DNA of 51,877 nt, taken from Candidatus Neomarinimicrobiota bacterium. GTDB taxonomy: Bacteria > Fidelibacterota > UBA8477 > JABMPR01. The notes under the pieces were generated by a model. That model had not been told where the DNA came from, did no database searches, and saw nothing but the letters and a program-made list of their open reading frames with translations. The DNA is taken from contig JADHUM010000022.1 in NCBI GenBank assembly GCA_016784545.1, forward strand, positions 1-51,877, given 5' to 3'. The position numbers were made by a program, and so were the translations under genes. This document shows, piece after piece, positions 24,859 to 34,210 of this stretch. Positions within the stretch are counted from its first letter, which is position 1, and each line of letters starts with the position of its first letter.

Positions 24859-26412
24859 TCATTGCAAAACAGGTTTCACCGGCAAATTCTTAAAGACCCG
24901 ATAGGTAGCTGCCATATCCATACTGCGCAGAAAAAAATATTTCACGCCATCTTGCTCCTGTACTGACCATAATTCTTTGGCGATATCGGATACCAGTTTG
25001 GGTAAATCAATAATGGCAGTTCCACAGAATATGTTGAAGAATAGCGGACCCCTTTCAGGAGCATTTTTCACAAGGGTGCGTATGCTTTGAGCATCGGTGT
25101 GTTTTGTACTGCCAATATGAAAACATTCACCATCCATATGGTAGTCGTGTACGCCGATGCCTTTTGGACAAGTGCCAGCATACCCGCTATTCATGACGTA
25201 TGGCTGCACATTCCAGGCCACAGCCTCGGATTCTTCCATCTGCTTAAGGGTGAGCATGCCTGCCGCTTTTAGATAATGGCGGCAAAAATTGCAGTACTGA
25301 TGAAAAGCTTCATAGCGGTCGCTAAACGGATGCCCATCGCTGAGCATGGCCGCCATTTCCTGATTGCCCATTCCCTGATAGTACCAATCGAACAAACGTG
25401 GCGCTAGATCTACCAGTCCCGGATTAATAATCCAGGTCATGGGAATTTCACCGTAGGCTTCACTGCGCATGATACAATCTGGTTCATAGACCATGCTGTG
25501 GAGGAGATTGTCACCATCTGCCACATGCATGGCGATATACACACCATTGGGGAGAAGCTCGGCCGGTTTGGGAGGAACTTGTAACCCTCGGGTTGATGGG
25601 AATGAAGCGTGCACAGTCAGATTTTCCACAGAAATGTAGGGTACCATAAAATAACCTGTTTGAGCAAAGAAGGCATCGGCCCATTTTTCATCTGCCCAAC
25701 CCAGGATGGCTGTGCCCTTTGGATATCGAAGCAATACACGCTTGTAGGCTTCCCGCTCCTCCTCAACACTCCCATCTAAATAAAAGCTAAATAATCCTAA
25801 AGCGGTGACGTAATCCTTATTTGCGGCTCCCCAACTGTGGGAGTCAGTCGTCATGTGTGACCAGGTAAAGGCAAATCTTTGCTCACTCTTTTCAAAGCAG
25901 TTCTCTAACAGCCAATCCAGACATTCCATATTATTGACGAAGGCATCCTCGCGAAAATCTTTTATAATGGGAAAATTCCAACCCTCCAAGGCCTCAGCAA
26001 GCTCCGGTGAACAGATAAGACCATCTGTTTGTCCTGCTAAAGTGGTGGCAGCCTCAATGGTAGCACCCTCCAGTGCAGGATCCCAAAGGATCAGTCCTTT
26101 AATGACCCGATGAAATCGATGCAATATTGCAAATAAACCAGGCCAAAGTGGGTTTGAATCGGGTATCAGTCTTGCTTGCGGAATATCTGGGAAAAGAATG
26201 CTCAGATAGCGTTCCCCAATCTGAATCTGGGTTTCTCCACCCCTTAAATTGTCGAAACAATAGGTATTGACCACATAGAGTTTATTTGTGGAGTCACGGT
26301 TGATAATACCCTGGAGACCACAGGCAGCTATTTGTCCATCCATCCTGTCGTTTTTTAAATCAACAACATGTAGTGATTGGGTTGGCTGATCAATCTTCAG
26401 ATAGGGATTCAT
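24859..26412 (-). CDS. GxGYxYP-like putative glycoside hydrolase
   Basis: About 517 residues from the ATG at 26412 (CAGGA 5 bases upstream). A longer GTG/TTG-type frame to 26496 would overlap the previous gene by over 100 bases. The N-terminal half handles LHVVDLKNDRMDGQIAACGLQGIINRD and RFHRVIKGLILWDP. The C-terminal half contains VYIAMHVADGDNLLHSM (the DGDN signature of this family), AWNVQPYVMNSGYAGTCP and a closing GVKYFFLRSMDMAA. The GxGYxYP family is a group of putative carbohydrate-active proteins with an uncharacterised activity. There is no signal peptide. It overlaps the 2H-type gene by 23 bases, so co-translation is likely. Confidence 0.7.
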   Translation of the reverse strand: MNPYLKIDQPTQSLHVVDLKNDRMDGQIAACGLQGIINRDSTNKLYVVNTYCFDNLRGGETQIQIGERYLSILFPDIPQARLIPDSNPLWPGLFAILHRFHRVIKGLILWDPALEGATIEAATTLAGQTDGLICSPELAEALEGWNFPIIKDFREDAFVNNMECLDWLLENCFEKSEQRFAFTWSHMTTDSHSWGAANKDYVTALGLFSFYLDGSVEEEREAYKRVLLRYPKGTAILGWADEKWADAFFAQTGYFMVPYISVENLTVHASFPSTRGLQVPPKPAELLPNGVYIAMHVADGDNLLHSMVYEPDCIMRSEAYGEIPMTWIINPGLVDLAPRLFDWYYQGMGNQEMAAMLSDGHPFSDRYEAFHQYCNFCRHYLKAAGMLTLKQMEESEAVAWNVQPYVMNSGYAGTCPKGIGVHDYHMDGECFHIGSTKHTDAQSIRTLVKNAPERGPLFFNIFCGTAIIDLPKLVSDIAKELWSVQEQDGVKYFFLRSMDMAATYRVFKNLPVKPVLQ

Positions 26413-27193
26413 GATTTTCCTGGAGGCTTTCGGTTGCGGGCATAAACGTATGGAGGTTGTTGGGGTGGTGTTCGAAACTTCTATCGAGCAGATCAAAAGA
26501 AATGAGCGGCGTATAGGTGTTCATATCACTGAAGTGACATAGGCTAATCTTATTGAAGTTAAATTCACCCAGCGCTTCCTCGCTGAAGGGAGCAAGGACC
26601 TGTTTAATTCTATTAAGCTGAGTCCCCGGTTGTTGAACGAAATATGCAAGACTGACATGACCTAAAAATGATCTTTCGTCCACTTGAAAACCCTTTTTGA
26701 GCTGTTTTTCAAGATGTAGACATTGTTTTAGAGATGCATCAGATTCGAATTCAGCAAGCAAAACCAGACTCATATCCACACCCAGACCTGTCAATTGACA
26801 GGATAATTTGGAATCCATCCCCAGTTTGGGAAAAAGTCTACGACCGGCCTCAACTATATCGAGCAATTTTGCAGGTTCTAAGGGAGCAGATCCGGCGACA
26901 ATATCACATATAGTCATATGGAAGGATAAGGGTTCGAGCATACTGAAAACGTGTCCAACACCTGCGGATTCCAAAGCAGCTGCTATCTTATTTTGAAAAT
27001 CACATATTTTTTTATGCAACAACGATTCTGACTCAATAAACGCCACTACCGTCAGACCGTAGAAGGCTTTTGCCCCCCCATCAGGAGTAAATTTTTGAGA
27101 AAGGTCACCCAAATGATCACCAGTGAAGTGATTTAAGCTCCAGGTATCCAAGCGGGCATTATAAAGTGTGGACTGCTCCATTTGCTCAACCAT
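26390..27193 (-). CDS. 2H phosphoesterase-like protein (DUF1868-like)
   Basis: 267 residues. Two H-x-T/S motifs, the hallmark of the 2H phosphoesterase superfamily (2'-5' RNA ligase/cyclic phosphodiesterase fold), are visible: FHMTICDIV (His92, Thr94) and FLGHVSLAYF (His179, Ser181). The opening GDLSQKFTPDGGAKAFYGLTVVAFI (29-53) matches the DUF1868 subgroup. Members hydrolyse or form 2',3'-cyclic or related phosphodiesters. The substrate here is unknown, and its place between an alcohol dehydrogenase and a GxGYxYP protein in a sugar locus suggests a carbohydrate phosphodiester rather than RNA, as inference only. The ATG is 3 bases after the dehydrogenase stop. Confidence 0.75.
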   Translation of the reverse strand: MVEQMEQSTLYNARLDTWSLNHFTGDHLGDLSQKFTPDGGAKAFYGLTVVAFIESESLLHKKICDFQNKIAAALESAGVGHVFSMLEPLSFHMTICDIVAGSAPLEPAKLLDIVEAGRRLFPKLGMDSKLSCQLTGLGVDMSLVLLAEFESDASLKQCLHLEKQLKKGFQVDERSFLGHVSLAYFVQQPGTQLNRIKQVLAPFSEEALGEFNFNKISLCHFSDMNTYTPLISFDLLDRSFEHHPNNLHTFMPATESLQENHESLSED

Positions 27194-27196
27194 GAT

Positions 27197-28195
27197 TCAT
27201 GCGATCTGCGGATAGATCATGATTTTATTGACACCACTCTGCCCCTGCACAATAAGGTCAATCCCTGGTTTAAATTCCTCCAGGACCAACCGGTGTGAGA
27301 TCAATTCATCGACGATGACTCGACCCTGTGAAAGCAGTTTCAGGGCTGCCCTTGAATTGTTCACAGATGTATATGAAGTATGTAGTGTAAGCCCCTTTTC
27401 AAAGAGTTGAAAGGGATCGATTGCCAGATTTTGCTGCCTGGGAGGAACACCAAAATAGAGGATTTCGCCGCCCTTCCGAACCAGATTCAATGCCATTTCC
27501 ATAAGGGTTATGGACCCTGTAGCATCCACAATAAGATCAAATTGTTCTGCTGAATAGTTTGAGCTCGATGAGTCTGCACCCAGCCCCAGGAGTTTGCCTG
27601 CTAGCGCAGCTCGGCCTGTTTGACGCTCCAGTATCCGCATGTTGTTAAATCCAGCATGCTTCAACACCTGGGCAAACATAACTCCAATGGGACCTGCCCC
27701 CATCACCAGCACTGCTGCCGAGGGGTTTGAGACCAACTTGGCAAATCCATGGAGAATGCATGAAAGTGGTTCCATGAAGGCAGCAATTTCATAGTCCAGA
27801 TTATGAATATTGAACACATTGTCCTCGGGTACGAGTACATACTCAGCCATACCACCGGGAAGTGTTACACCGATGGCCTGCCAATTCAGACAATGGTTGA
27901 ATCTCGCCTGAAGGCAATATTCACAATTTCCGCAGGCTAGGTTCGGCTCTACTGCAACCCGATCTCCTGACTTGAATCTGCTTACCTCATCACCGACAGC
28001 TATCACATCACCTGAAAATTCGTGTCCCGGAATAACAGGGTAAGCACCCAGGTATCCACCACCAGCAATATGAACATCGGTACCACAGATTCCACTCGCC
28101 TTTACTCGGATTAAAATTTGGTTTCTTACAGGGCTGGGTGTGTCCGCATTCGAAAGTTTAATGACCCCTGGTGTCGTTATCTCGATAACACGCAT
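27197..28195 (-). CDS. Zinc-dependent alcohol/polyol dehydrogenase
   Basis: 332 residues of the medium-chain dehydrogenase family. Visible: catalytic zinc site SGICGTDVHIAGG with GHEFSGDVIAVG (Cys, His, Glu), structural zinc cysteines in EPNLACGNCEYCLQARFNHC, and the NAD(P) fold VLVMGAGPIGVMFAQVLKHAG followed by LGADSSSSN. The closest style is sorbitol/threonine-dehydrogenase-like (GutB/Tdh) enzymes that oxidise sugar alcohols or secondary alcohols. I chose ATG 28195 (MRVIEITTPG); a TTG five codons earlier is the alternative. It lies between an aldo/keto reductase and the 2H-type gene, so it probably interconverts a sugar intermediate in the same pathway. Confidence 0.9.
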   Translation of the reverse strand: MRVIEITTPGVIKLSNADTPSPVRNQILIRVKASGICGTDVHIAGGGYLGAYPVIPGHEFSGDVIAVGDEVSRFKSGDRVAVEPNLACGNCEYCLQARFNHCLNWQAIGVTLPGGMAEYVLVPEDNVFNIHNLDYEIAAFMEPLSCILHGFAKLVSNPSAAVLVMGAGPIGVMFAQVLKHAGFNNMRILERQTGRAALAGKLLGLGADSSSSNYSAEQFDLIVDATGSITLMEMALNLVRKGGEILYFGVPPRQQNLAIDPFQLFEKGLTLHTSYTSVNNSRAALKLLSQGRVIVDELISHRLVLEEFKPGIDLIVQGQSGVNKIMIYPQIA

Positions 28196-28234
28196 GCTTA
28201 ATATTCTCAAGTTCTCTCTGAAGATGCGTATGAA

Positions 28235-29203
28235 TTACCAGGCATAGGCCTCAGGAGCATGTCCTCCAGGACCTGGCCAAATCTCATCCAGAGTGAGCAA
28301 TTGCTCCTCGGTTAATTTTATTTCAAGAGACTGCAGTGCATCCTTGAACTGATTCATGGTTCTTGGTCCGATAATGGGAGCAGTGACGGCAGGTTGACTC
28401 AACAGCCAGGCCAGGGCAACTTTTGCCGGGGCTTTCCCCAGGTCGCTGCAGAACGCCTCGTAGCGTTCGATTTGATTCCGATGTTTCTCAATCATGGCGG
28501 TCCTGGATTCCTCCTGGCGACGAACCTTATCGCCAGGTCCCAGAATGCCACCCAGAAGTCCACCAGCCAGCGGGCTCCAGGGTATTAAGCCAATACCATA
28601 TTCAAGGCAGGCCGGGATAAGCTCCAACTCAACTGTCCGGGTTTGAAGATTATACAAACTTTGTTCAGATACCAGTCCCAGGAAGTGACGGTTTTTGGCT
28701 TCATACTGAGCCTTGACAATATCAATTGCTGCAAAATTGCTACTGCCCACATAGAGGACCTTGCCCTGTTGAACAAGTAATTCCATGGCCTGCCAGATTT
28801 CATCCCAAGGCGTGGTGCGATCGATATGATGCATCTGGTAAAGATCAATATGATCCGTTTTGAGACGCTTTAAACTTGCTTCACAGGCTTGGATGATGTG
28901 ATAGGCTGAAAGTCCACGATCATTGATACCCTTCCCCATTTTGCCATATACTTTTGTGCCCAGGACAATATCATCCCGTTTCCCAGATGCCGCTATCCAG
29001 CGACCCACAATTTGCTCCGTGATACCTTCACCGAGCTTCCAGCCATAGACATCAGCTGTATCAATAAAATTGAGCCCAACTTCCTGGGCGTGATCCATAA
29101 TTTCAAAACTCTCTTTTTCTGCAGTATGGGGACCGAAATTCATGGTGCCAAGACATAGCCTGCTGACGCTCAATCCGGTTCTCCCGAGATGGGTGTATTC
29201 CAT
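28235..29203 (-). CDS. Aldo/keto reductase
   Basis: 322 residues, complete AKR barrel. The catalytic tetrad context is visible: FIDTADVYGWKLGEGITEQIVGRW (Asp and Tyr), VLGTKVYGKMG (Lys), and YQMHHIDRTTPWDEIWQAME (His). The NADP-binding end WLLSQPAVTAPIIGPRTMNQFKDALQSL also fits. It starts MEYTHLGRTGLSVSRLCLGTMNFG as in the AKR11/12-type group. It would reduce or oxidise a keto- or aldo-sugar with NADPH. AGGAG lies 7 bases before the ATG. It follows the toroid lipoprotein by 74 bases and precedes the alcohol dehydrogenase by 39 bases. Confidence 0.92.
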   Translation of the reverse strand: MEYTHLGRTGLSVSRLCLGTMNFGPHTAEKESFEIMDHAQEVGLNFIDTADVYGWKLGEGITEQIVGRWIAASGKRDDIVLGTKVYGKMGKGINDRGLSAYHIIQACEASLKRLKTDHIDLYQMHHIDRTTPWDEIWQAMELLVQQGKVLYVGSSNFAAIDIVKAQYEAKNRHFLGLVSEQSLYNLQTRTVELELIPACLEYGIGLIPWSPLAGGLLGGILGPGDKVRRQEESRTAMIEKHRNQIERYEAFCSDLGKAPAKVALAWLLSQPAVTAPIIGPRTMNQFKDALQSLEIKLTEEQLLTLDEIWPGPGGHAPEAYAW

Positions 29204-29227
29204 TTATTTTCTCCTGATTTAAGTTAA

Positions 29228-29239
29228 TACTGTTCAGTA
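29228..29239. promoter_or_regulatory. Short perfect palindrome upstream of aldo/keto reductase gene
   Basis: TACTGTTCAGTA is a 12-bp perfect inverted repeat in the 74-base spacer before the aldo/keto reductase start. It could be a protein-binding site for an internal promoter. It is short enough to be fortuitous, and no second copy was noticed. Confidence 0.3.
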
Positions 29240-29277
29240 CTAAAGAATTGATTTCCCCAGGTTTTACATTTTTATGT

Positions 29278-31734
29278 CTATTTCCCCACTCGCAGTTCGA
29301 TGCGATTGACGCTTTCCCTTAGCATCCCTTCAACCTGAAAGAATTGGGGACCTATTTCCGATATAGTCGTTGCATCAACAACATTTAAAAGGGACAAACG
29401 CTGTGGAGATGCCAGCTCGAAATTGAAATGTTGATCAACAACCCCCTGGAAATCGATTGTTAGCACAGAATCTCTCATCTGGACTGCCAGTATCTCTGCA
29501 TCTGCACTGGCCAGATAAGGACTTATTAGTTTTCCCCTCACCAATTTAATCTTCCGGGCAGGTTTGGATATTACAGCAGAATATGATCTTTCCCCATCCA
29601 CCCAGATTTGCTCAAACCACTTACCCTTGCCATTTGTCTCAACTCTACAGAGTGAGCCCTGGATGAATAAATCAGCTTCAGTTTCCGCAAGACTTTCTGG
29701 TATACCCACATGAAAATACTGGTTCCATGAATTTTCTCTGAATCCCAGCAACTGATATAGTGACTGTAGATAAAAACCCCCGGCCCAGAGAAATGTGGGT
29801 TTATCAATTTCCCCATATCTTGGTGAATTTGGATCTGTGCGACGGTATTCATAAAACGAGGGCGTTCCATTAGGGCTGGCAGCAATCCCCTCAATGGTCA
29901 TGAAATCCTTCATGGCGCTGAGAGCTAATTCATATTGCCCTGAAGCACATAGGGCATTCACATACCAGGCATTCCCCTGGGGCCAGACACCCCCATTAAA
30001 GTAAACCCACTGTTCCCCAGCTTCGTTGCCAGCGAAATGATAACGGTCACCCAGTAAATGAAAGTCCGGGGGCATGGCGTTGCGGACGCCCAGGTGCTTG
30101 TCAAGCAGTGTATCCTTTACTGTCTCCATCAATGCTCTGCTGTGCACTTGGTCCAACATCCCATAAACAACTGCCAGCATGGAACCCGTATAATAATGGG
30201 AGTCAATTTCTCCATCATCCATGATATTCATGAGATACTTGTACTCATCACTCCATAATTGTTTGACCAATTCATCTTCCAAGTTTTCCGCAATCTTCAG
30301 ATATGCCGGAAGCAGCTCTGTACTTTTTTCAAGGGTGTGGCTGATATATACAAAATCTTTTAAGGCCTTACCCGTGAGAACAGTGATATATGTGCGAGGT
30401 CCATACACATTCCCAATATCCCACCAGTCGGGACGTTTGGCGTACATCAAACCATCTTCACCCAGATTTTCCAGCATAAGATTGATGCTGCGTTCCAGTA
30501 TGGGATAAAGTTCTGAGACCAGCTCCTTGTCAGCACTGTGCTTGAGATAACTTGCAGCCGAGATCACAATCCAGAGATGGTTCCAGTTATCAGAATTGCA
30601 GTACTCAGTAACAAATTCGCCTTCACGCCAGTAATAGGCATGTGGTAAGACGTGGTCCGCTTTGGTACGTTCCAGCAAGAATTTGTAACCTTCGCTGATA
30701 TACTCGAGATCATATTTAACGACACCCAGGCCCGTGAGCAGAAGGTCATGGGTAAAGAAAAAGTTGTACTCTGCCGGACAGGGCATGGGCATAAGCGATC
30801 CATCGATAAAATGCCTGTTTGCTCTCTGAATAGCTTTAGACCAATACGCAGTATTCTGAAGCGCTTCATCATTCACTTTGAGTCGGGTCTCCCCTGTGGC
30901 GTATGCGTTTACTTCCTGCTCATATTGATTGATACTGTTTTGCCAGTCCTTGTTAACCCTGGGAACCATGCTTTCCAGTTCAACACTTTTACACATGCCG
31001 ATAATTTGGTCCAGATGAAATGCTTGAGGATTTTGGTTTACCATGTAGCTGAACTCAACTGCAGGCTTACTTCCCACATCGAGTTGCCAGGATGGGGCAT
31101 TTTTGGTGACATTGGAAATAAATAAAGCTGCATTGGCACTGCCTGAATCGGAATAACTGACGGCAAAATCATTTCCAGGCAAGGCTTCCAGTTGAGGGTC
31201 ATTGAGCCAGCGGTAGGCATGACTGGTGCGCAGACTGAGTGCCCATCTCACCGTCACTTTTTCGATGATCTGAGAACTAGAAGTACCAGATATATCCATT
31301 GCCAGGGCAACAATGGGTAAATCACCTCCAAAGCGATAGGATATTTTTACATTATAGTCATTTACTCGTTTTTCAAATTCAACAAAATGAGGACCATAAG
31401 TATACTTCCATCCCTCAGTCCCAATACTGAAGGAATCGCTCGCCGTGAATACGGTAATAGTTAGTGGCTGAGAATTATATCTCTTCCAGTAATCCGTACT
31501 AAGGTCCAGACTGTTGGCCACGGGATAATAGAAGGATACACGCGATGGGACGGGTCGGCTCTTGTGAAATTCTACACCAGCATAGGGACCTCCAACCTCG
31601 ATTTGACCATAGCCTTTATCAAAAGTTTGTTGAACAGATGCTGGAGAGGATTCCTGGGAGCAGGAGAGGATACCCAGGCAGAGTATAAACACCAGGTATC
31701 CATTCATGCGCAGAGTTGATTTCAAGCTGGTCAT
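29278..31734 (-). CDS. (Alpha/alpha)6 glycosidase-like lipoprotein
   Basis: 818 residues with a lipoprotein signal (MNGYLVFILCLGILSC, Cys about residue 25). A beta-sandwich N-terminal domain (about 45-280) is followed by an (alpha/alpha)6 barrel (about 300-660) with RHFIDGSLMPMPCPAEYNFFFTHDLLLTG, WDIGNVYGPRTY, and YFNGGVWPQGNAWYVNALCASGQYELAL, and a small C-terminal beta domain. The order resembles GH94/GH63/GH78-type enzymes and amylo-alpha-1,6-glucosidase-like proteins; FFFTHDLLLTG and the Asp/Glu-rich NGGVWP region are the likely active-site segments. The substrate cannot be told. As a lipoprotein it should act in the periplasm or at the surface. It is the first gene of the run that ends with the GH32-like gene. 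Confidence 0.8.
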   Translation of the reverse strand: MTSLKSTLRMNGYLVFILCLGILSCSQESSPASVQQTFDKGYGQIEVGGPYAGVEFHKSRPVPSRVSFYYPVANSLDLSTDYWKRYNSQPLTITVFTASDSFSIGTEGWKYTYGPHFVEFEKRVNDYNVKISYRFGGDLPIVALAMDISGTSSSQIIEKVTVRWALSLRTSHAYRWLNDPQLEALPGNDFAVSYSDSGSANAALFISNVTKNAPSWQLDVGSKPAVEFSYMVNQNPQAFHLDQIIGMCKSVELESMVPRVNKDWQNSINQYEQEVNAYATGETRLKVNDEALQNTAYWSKAIQRANRHFIDGSLMPMPCPAEYNFFFTHDLLLTGLGVVKYDLEYISEGYKFLLERTKADHVLPHAYYWREGEFVTEYCNSDNWNHLWIVISAASYLKHSADKELVSELYPILERSINLMLENLGEDGLMYAKRPDWWDIGNVYGPRTYITVLTGKALKDFVYISHTLEKSTELLPAYLKIAENLEDELVKQLWSDEYKYLMNIMDDGEIDSHYYTGSMLAVVYGMLDQVHSRALMETVKDTLLDKHLGVRNAMPPDFHLLGDRYHFAGNEAGEQWVYFNGGVWPQGNAWYVNALCASGQYELALSAMKDFMTIEGIAASPNGTPSFYEYRRTDPNSPRYGEIDKPTFLWAGGFYLQSLYQLLGFRENSWNQYFHVGIPESLAETEADLFIQGSLCRVETNGKGKWFEQIWVDGERSYSAVISKPARKIKLVRGKLISPYLASADAEILAVQMRDSVLTIDFQGVVDQHFNFELASPQRLSLLNVVDATTISEIGPQFFQVEGMLRESVNRIELRVGK

Positions 31735-32009
31735 TTTTGATTCCCGCCTTTCTGTCTGAGCACAAAGTATGTGCGCCGGGCCGAGATAATGAAATGTGAT
31801 TAGATCTATGATATTAGCATAACCTCACAGTCATCCTGTCGCAAGGAAGATTTCATTGAGAAAACTATAGCACTCCATAGGTCCAATGGACGTAAGCATT
31901 CCAAAAGTCAAGCCGAACTCAAGGACTACCTAACACCATCCAAATAATGAGATTTAATGATACAGTAGCTTAAGAGTTATTCACTACTTGGTAAGTGCTG
32001 ACTTTAAGC
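31735..32009. other. Intergenic spacer, probable promoter region
   Basis: This 275-base gap separates the GntR-type gene's stop from the lipoprotein start and should hold the promoter for the 31.7-23.5 kb run. I see a small TCCT/AGGA hairpin near 31850 and otherwise no repeat, RNA gene or convincing operator. Confidence 0.4.
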
Positions 32010-32768
32010 CTACTCACCTAATTCTAAATAAAATTTACTAATATCCCCACGCAGGACTGTTCTTGCCAATTCCAGGACATGTCCTGCCGTAGATTTGCTT
32101 ATTCGCTCAATCAGAAAGACCGCATCCCGCTCTGCAATATTTAATAGATGGGCTTCATATTCATTAGCATTTACCGTCTTTAGCGTTTCAGTTGCTGATA
32201 AAACTTCAAGTCCATATCTATCTTTTACGGTTTTATAAAGAGACGCCTCGGGCACCAGCGTATCTATCAGCCCCGGGACCAATTTTTGAGGAATATATGA
32301 AGTCATCAGTGCCGTGGAAGTGCCATCAACCTGTCGAATACGCTGAATCGTTGTGACTTGTTCGCCTTCCTCTATTTCAAGAAGTCGGGCTATGTGTGGG
32401 GATGCACTCTGATTTTTTGAGAAATTCAGAATTGTCTGAATTTTCTTTGTCAGACCGATGATTTCCGAAGAAAAACTAAGTTTTGCAGTAACACTGAAGG
32501 TTATGGATTTATCCGTTACAAACGTTCCCCGGCCTTGAACCCTGTAAGCTGCACCTTTGTCCACTATAGCTTTCAGTGCTCTCTGGGCCGTATTTCTACT
32601 CACATGGAGCTGAGCACAAATTTCATTTTCAGACGGTAATTTGTCATGGGGCTTATAGATGCCATCTTCGATGCTTTCCCATAAAGCCTCTTGCAATTGA
32701 TAGTAGATGGGAATTATTCCATTCCGATTAAATTCTATTTTGTTCAATATTAATTTGTGTATAGTCAA
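32010..32768 (-). CDS. GntR/HutC-family regulator with UTRA domain
   Basis: 252 residues. Winged-helix domain at about 18-85 (IPIYYQLQEALWESIEDGIYKPHDKLPSENEICAQLHVSRNTAQRALKAIVDKGAAYRVQGRGTFV), then a UTRA effector domain (about 100-248) with VTTIQRIRQVDGTSTALMTSYIPQ and LELARTVLRGD. HutC-subfamily members sense small metabolites such as sugars or amino-acid derivatives. The start is a TTG at 32768 with AAGGA about 8-9 bases upstream. It is the last gene of the region 3 run, 40 bases after the phosphoesterase gene, so it may regulate that run or the downstream lipoprotein run; the target is not visible. Confidence 0.9.
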   Translation of the reverse strand: MTIHKLILNKIEFNRNGIIPIYYQLQEALWESIEDGIYKPHDKLPSENEICAQLHVSRNTAQRALKAIVDKGAAYRVQGRGTFVTDKSITFSVTAKLSFSSEIIGLTKKIQTILNFSKNQSASPHIARLLEIEEGEQVTTIQRIRQVDGTSTALMTSYIPQKLVPGLIDTLVPEASLYKTVKDRYGLEVLSATETLKTVNANEYEAHLLNIAERDAVFLIERISKSTAGHVLELARTVLRGDISKFYLELGE

Positions 32769-32808
32769 TCCAGTATATCCTTAAAGGTTTAGATGGTTTA
32801 CCAGGACT

Positions 32809-34188
32809 CTACTTTTCCCTGAGTGGGAAAAGAATATTTGTAGCAATCCAGCGTGGTTGTATATCCACAAATTCCATCTTGATTCTTACACCAAGGGTTG
32901 AAGGGTGCTCCGTTAATAGTGAATCAACTGCGATGTCTGTTTGCCAGATAGCAGCCGGTTTATGCCATTGTCCGGTATTGGAGTAGTTTGCCCAACCAAT
33001 TTTTTCACCTGGTTCCAGAGTAATAGATGTATCTCCTCTGTTCCCCACTTTGCTTCCCACCCACCGGGGTGATCCCAAATAAGGACCCAGGGGGTTAATT
33101 GCTAATTCTACAGGCAAATCAATGGGATTTCCAATTGATTCAATATCGATGATCGTTTTATGGGTGAGGCTACCATTGACATCTCTGGACCAGACTTTCC
33201 CATCCCCTATCACCAAGTTCTCATCTCCAAAGATATTACTCATGGAACTGGAAATGGCCTGGATTCGATCCATGGATCGACGTGAAGTCTCCTTAAGAAG
33301 AGAATCGCTGAATACTTCATGGAGCTCATAGCTACTTATGTCACCACCCTTGAGGCTAAGCAGGGCGTATTCATGACAGCCGCCAGATTCAGCATCCGCT
33401 TCCTTTATAACACCGCCTGTTGCGCCCACGACCATATACTTAATGCCATCAATTAAGCCATCAGCCTGATCATAATGGAAATGACCGCCGATGACGGCAA
33501 CAACTGGATAGTCCCTCAACACATTGTGGACAGGATACCAATTTGACCATGAATACCAGTGTGGATGGTGGGTGACAACAATAATTCCTTTAGCGTCCTT
33601 GTTATCCTCAAGATCCTTTTGAAGCCATTCCAATTGTTTCTCAGAGATGCCATTCAGGAAGATCGATCCCCAACGAGGATCTGTATGAAGATTTTCAAGT
33701 GAATATAAAAAAACCAGATGGTAACCTTGTAAATCAGCCGAATAATACAGATTATCCTGCATTGGTAGCCCAGCATTTATACATAAGTCTCTAAAACGTG
33801 TTTCGTTCGATCTGTCAGCAGATTGTGGTTCATAGGAACCAGGATTGACATCATGATCTCCTGCCGTGAGATACCAGGGGATGTCCAGTGATTTCATTAT
33901 TCCAATTGCCTGGTTAAAATCGGATACATATTCATTGCTATCCATGACACGGCTTTCTGTCATATCACCAACATGGAGGAGTAGATCTGGTGAATGCGTG
34001 CCCATTCGCTGTGCGGCGGTTGCCATAACTGAATATGCTGAATCGAGGTTATAAGCACCCGTCTGATCACCCATAATGGCAATTTTTACCACTGATTGGT
34101 CAACTCCACAGCCCCCAATGATCAACAAATAAAGAGATGAAAAGACTACTGTCAAGCGGACATGGCGAATAAACATTCTTACTTGCAT
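32809..34188 (-). CDS. Calcineurin-like metallophosphoesterase lipoprotein
   Basis: 459 residues from the ATG at 34188, chosen for GGGAGGG 7 bases upstream; a TTG-started frame to 34245 would overlap the transporter gene. Lipoprotein signal ends LLIIGGC (Cys27). Metal-binding motifs in order: GDQTG (Asp41), HVGDMTE (Asp75), AGDHD (110-113, in place of the usual GNHD), VTHHPHW (His207-208), and GGHFHYD (His236, His238). The family removes phosphate from nucleotides, sugar phosphates or phosphodiesters. Outside the cytoplasm next to a CNT nucleoside transporter it could release nucleosides for import; that is an inference. A C-terminal beta-rich domain of about 150 residues (from about 300) is unassigned. 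Confidence 0.85.
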   Translation of the reverse strand: MQVRMFIRHVRLTVVFSSLYLLIIGGCGVDQSVVKIAIMGDQTGAYNLDSAYSVMATAAQRMGTHSPDLLLHVGDMTESRVMDSNEYVSDFNQAIGIMKSLDIPWYLTAGDHDVNPGSYEPQSADRSNETRFRDLCINAGLPMQDNLYYSADLQGYHLVFLYSLENLHTDPRWGSIFLNGISEKQLEWLQKDLEDNKDAKGIIVVTHHPHWYSWSNWYPVHNVLRDYPVVAVIGGHFHYDQADGLIDGIKYMVVGATGGVIKEADAESGGCHEYALLSLKGGDISSYELHEVFSDSLLKETSRRSMDRIQAISSSMSNIFGDENLVIGDGKVWSRDVNGSLTHKTIIDIESIGNPIDLPVELAINPLGPYLGSPRWVGSKVGNRGDTSITLEPGEKIGWANYSNTGQWHKPAAIWQTDIAVDSLLTEHPSTLGVRIKMEFVDIQPRWIATNILFPLREK

Positions 34189-34210
34189 TAGTTTCCCTCC
34201 CATTATTCTA

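Noticed and set aside
32749-32790. GntR operator (TATAGT...AGTATA) overlapping the regulator start
   Set aside because: The inverted repeat is imperfect and A/T-rich; not strong enough to call.
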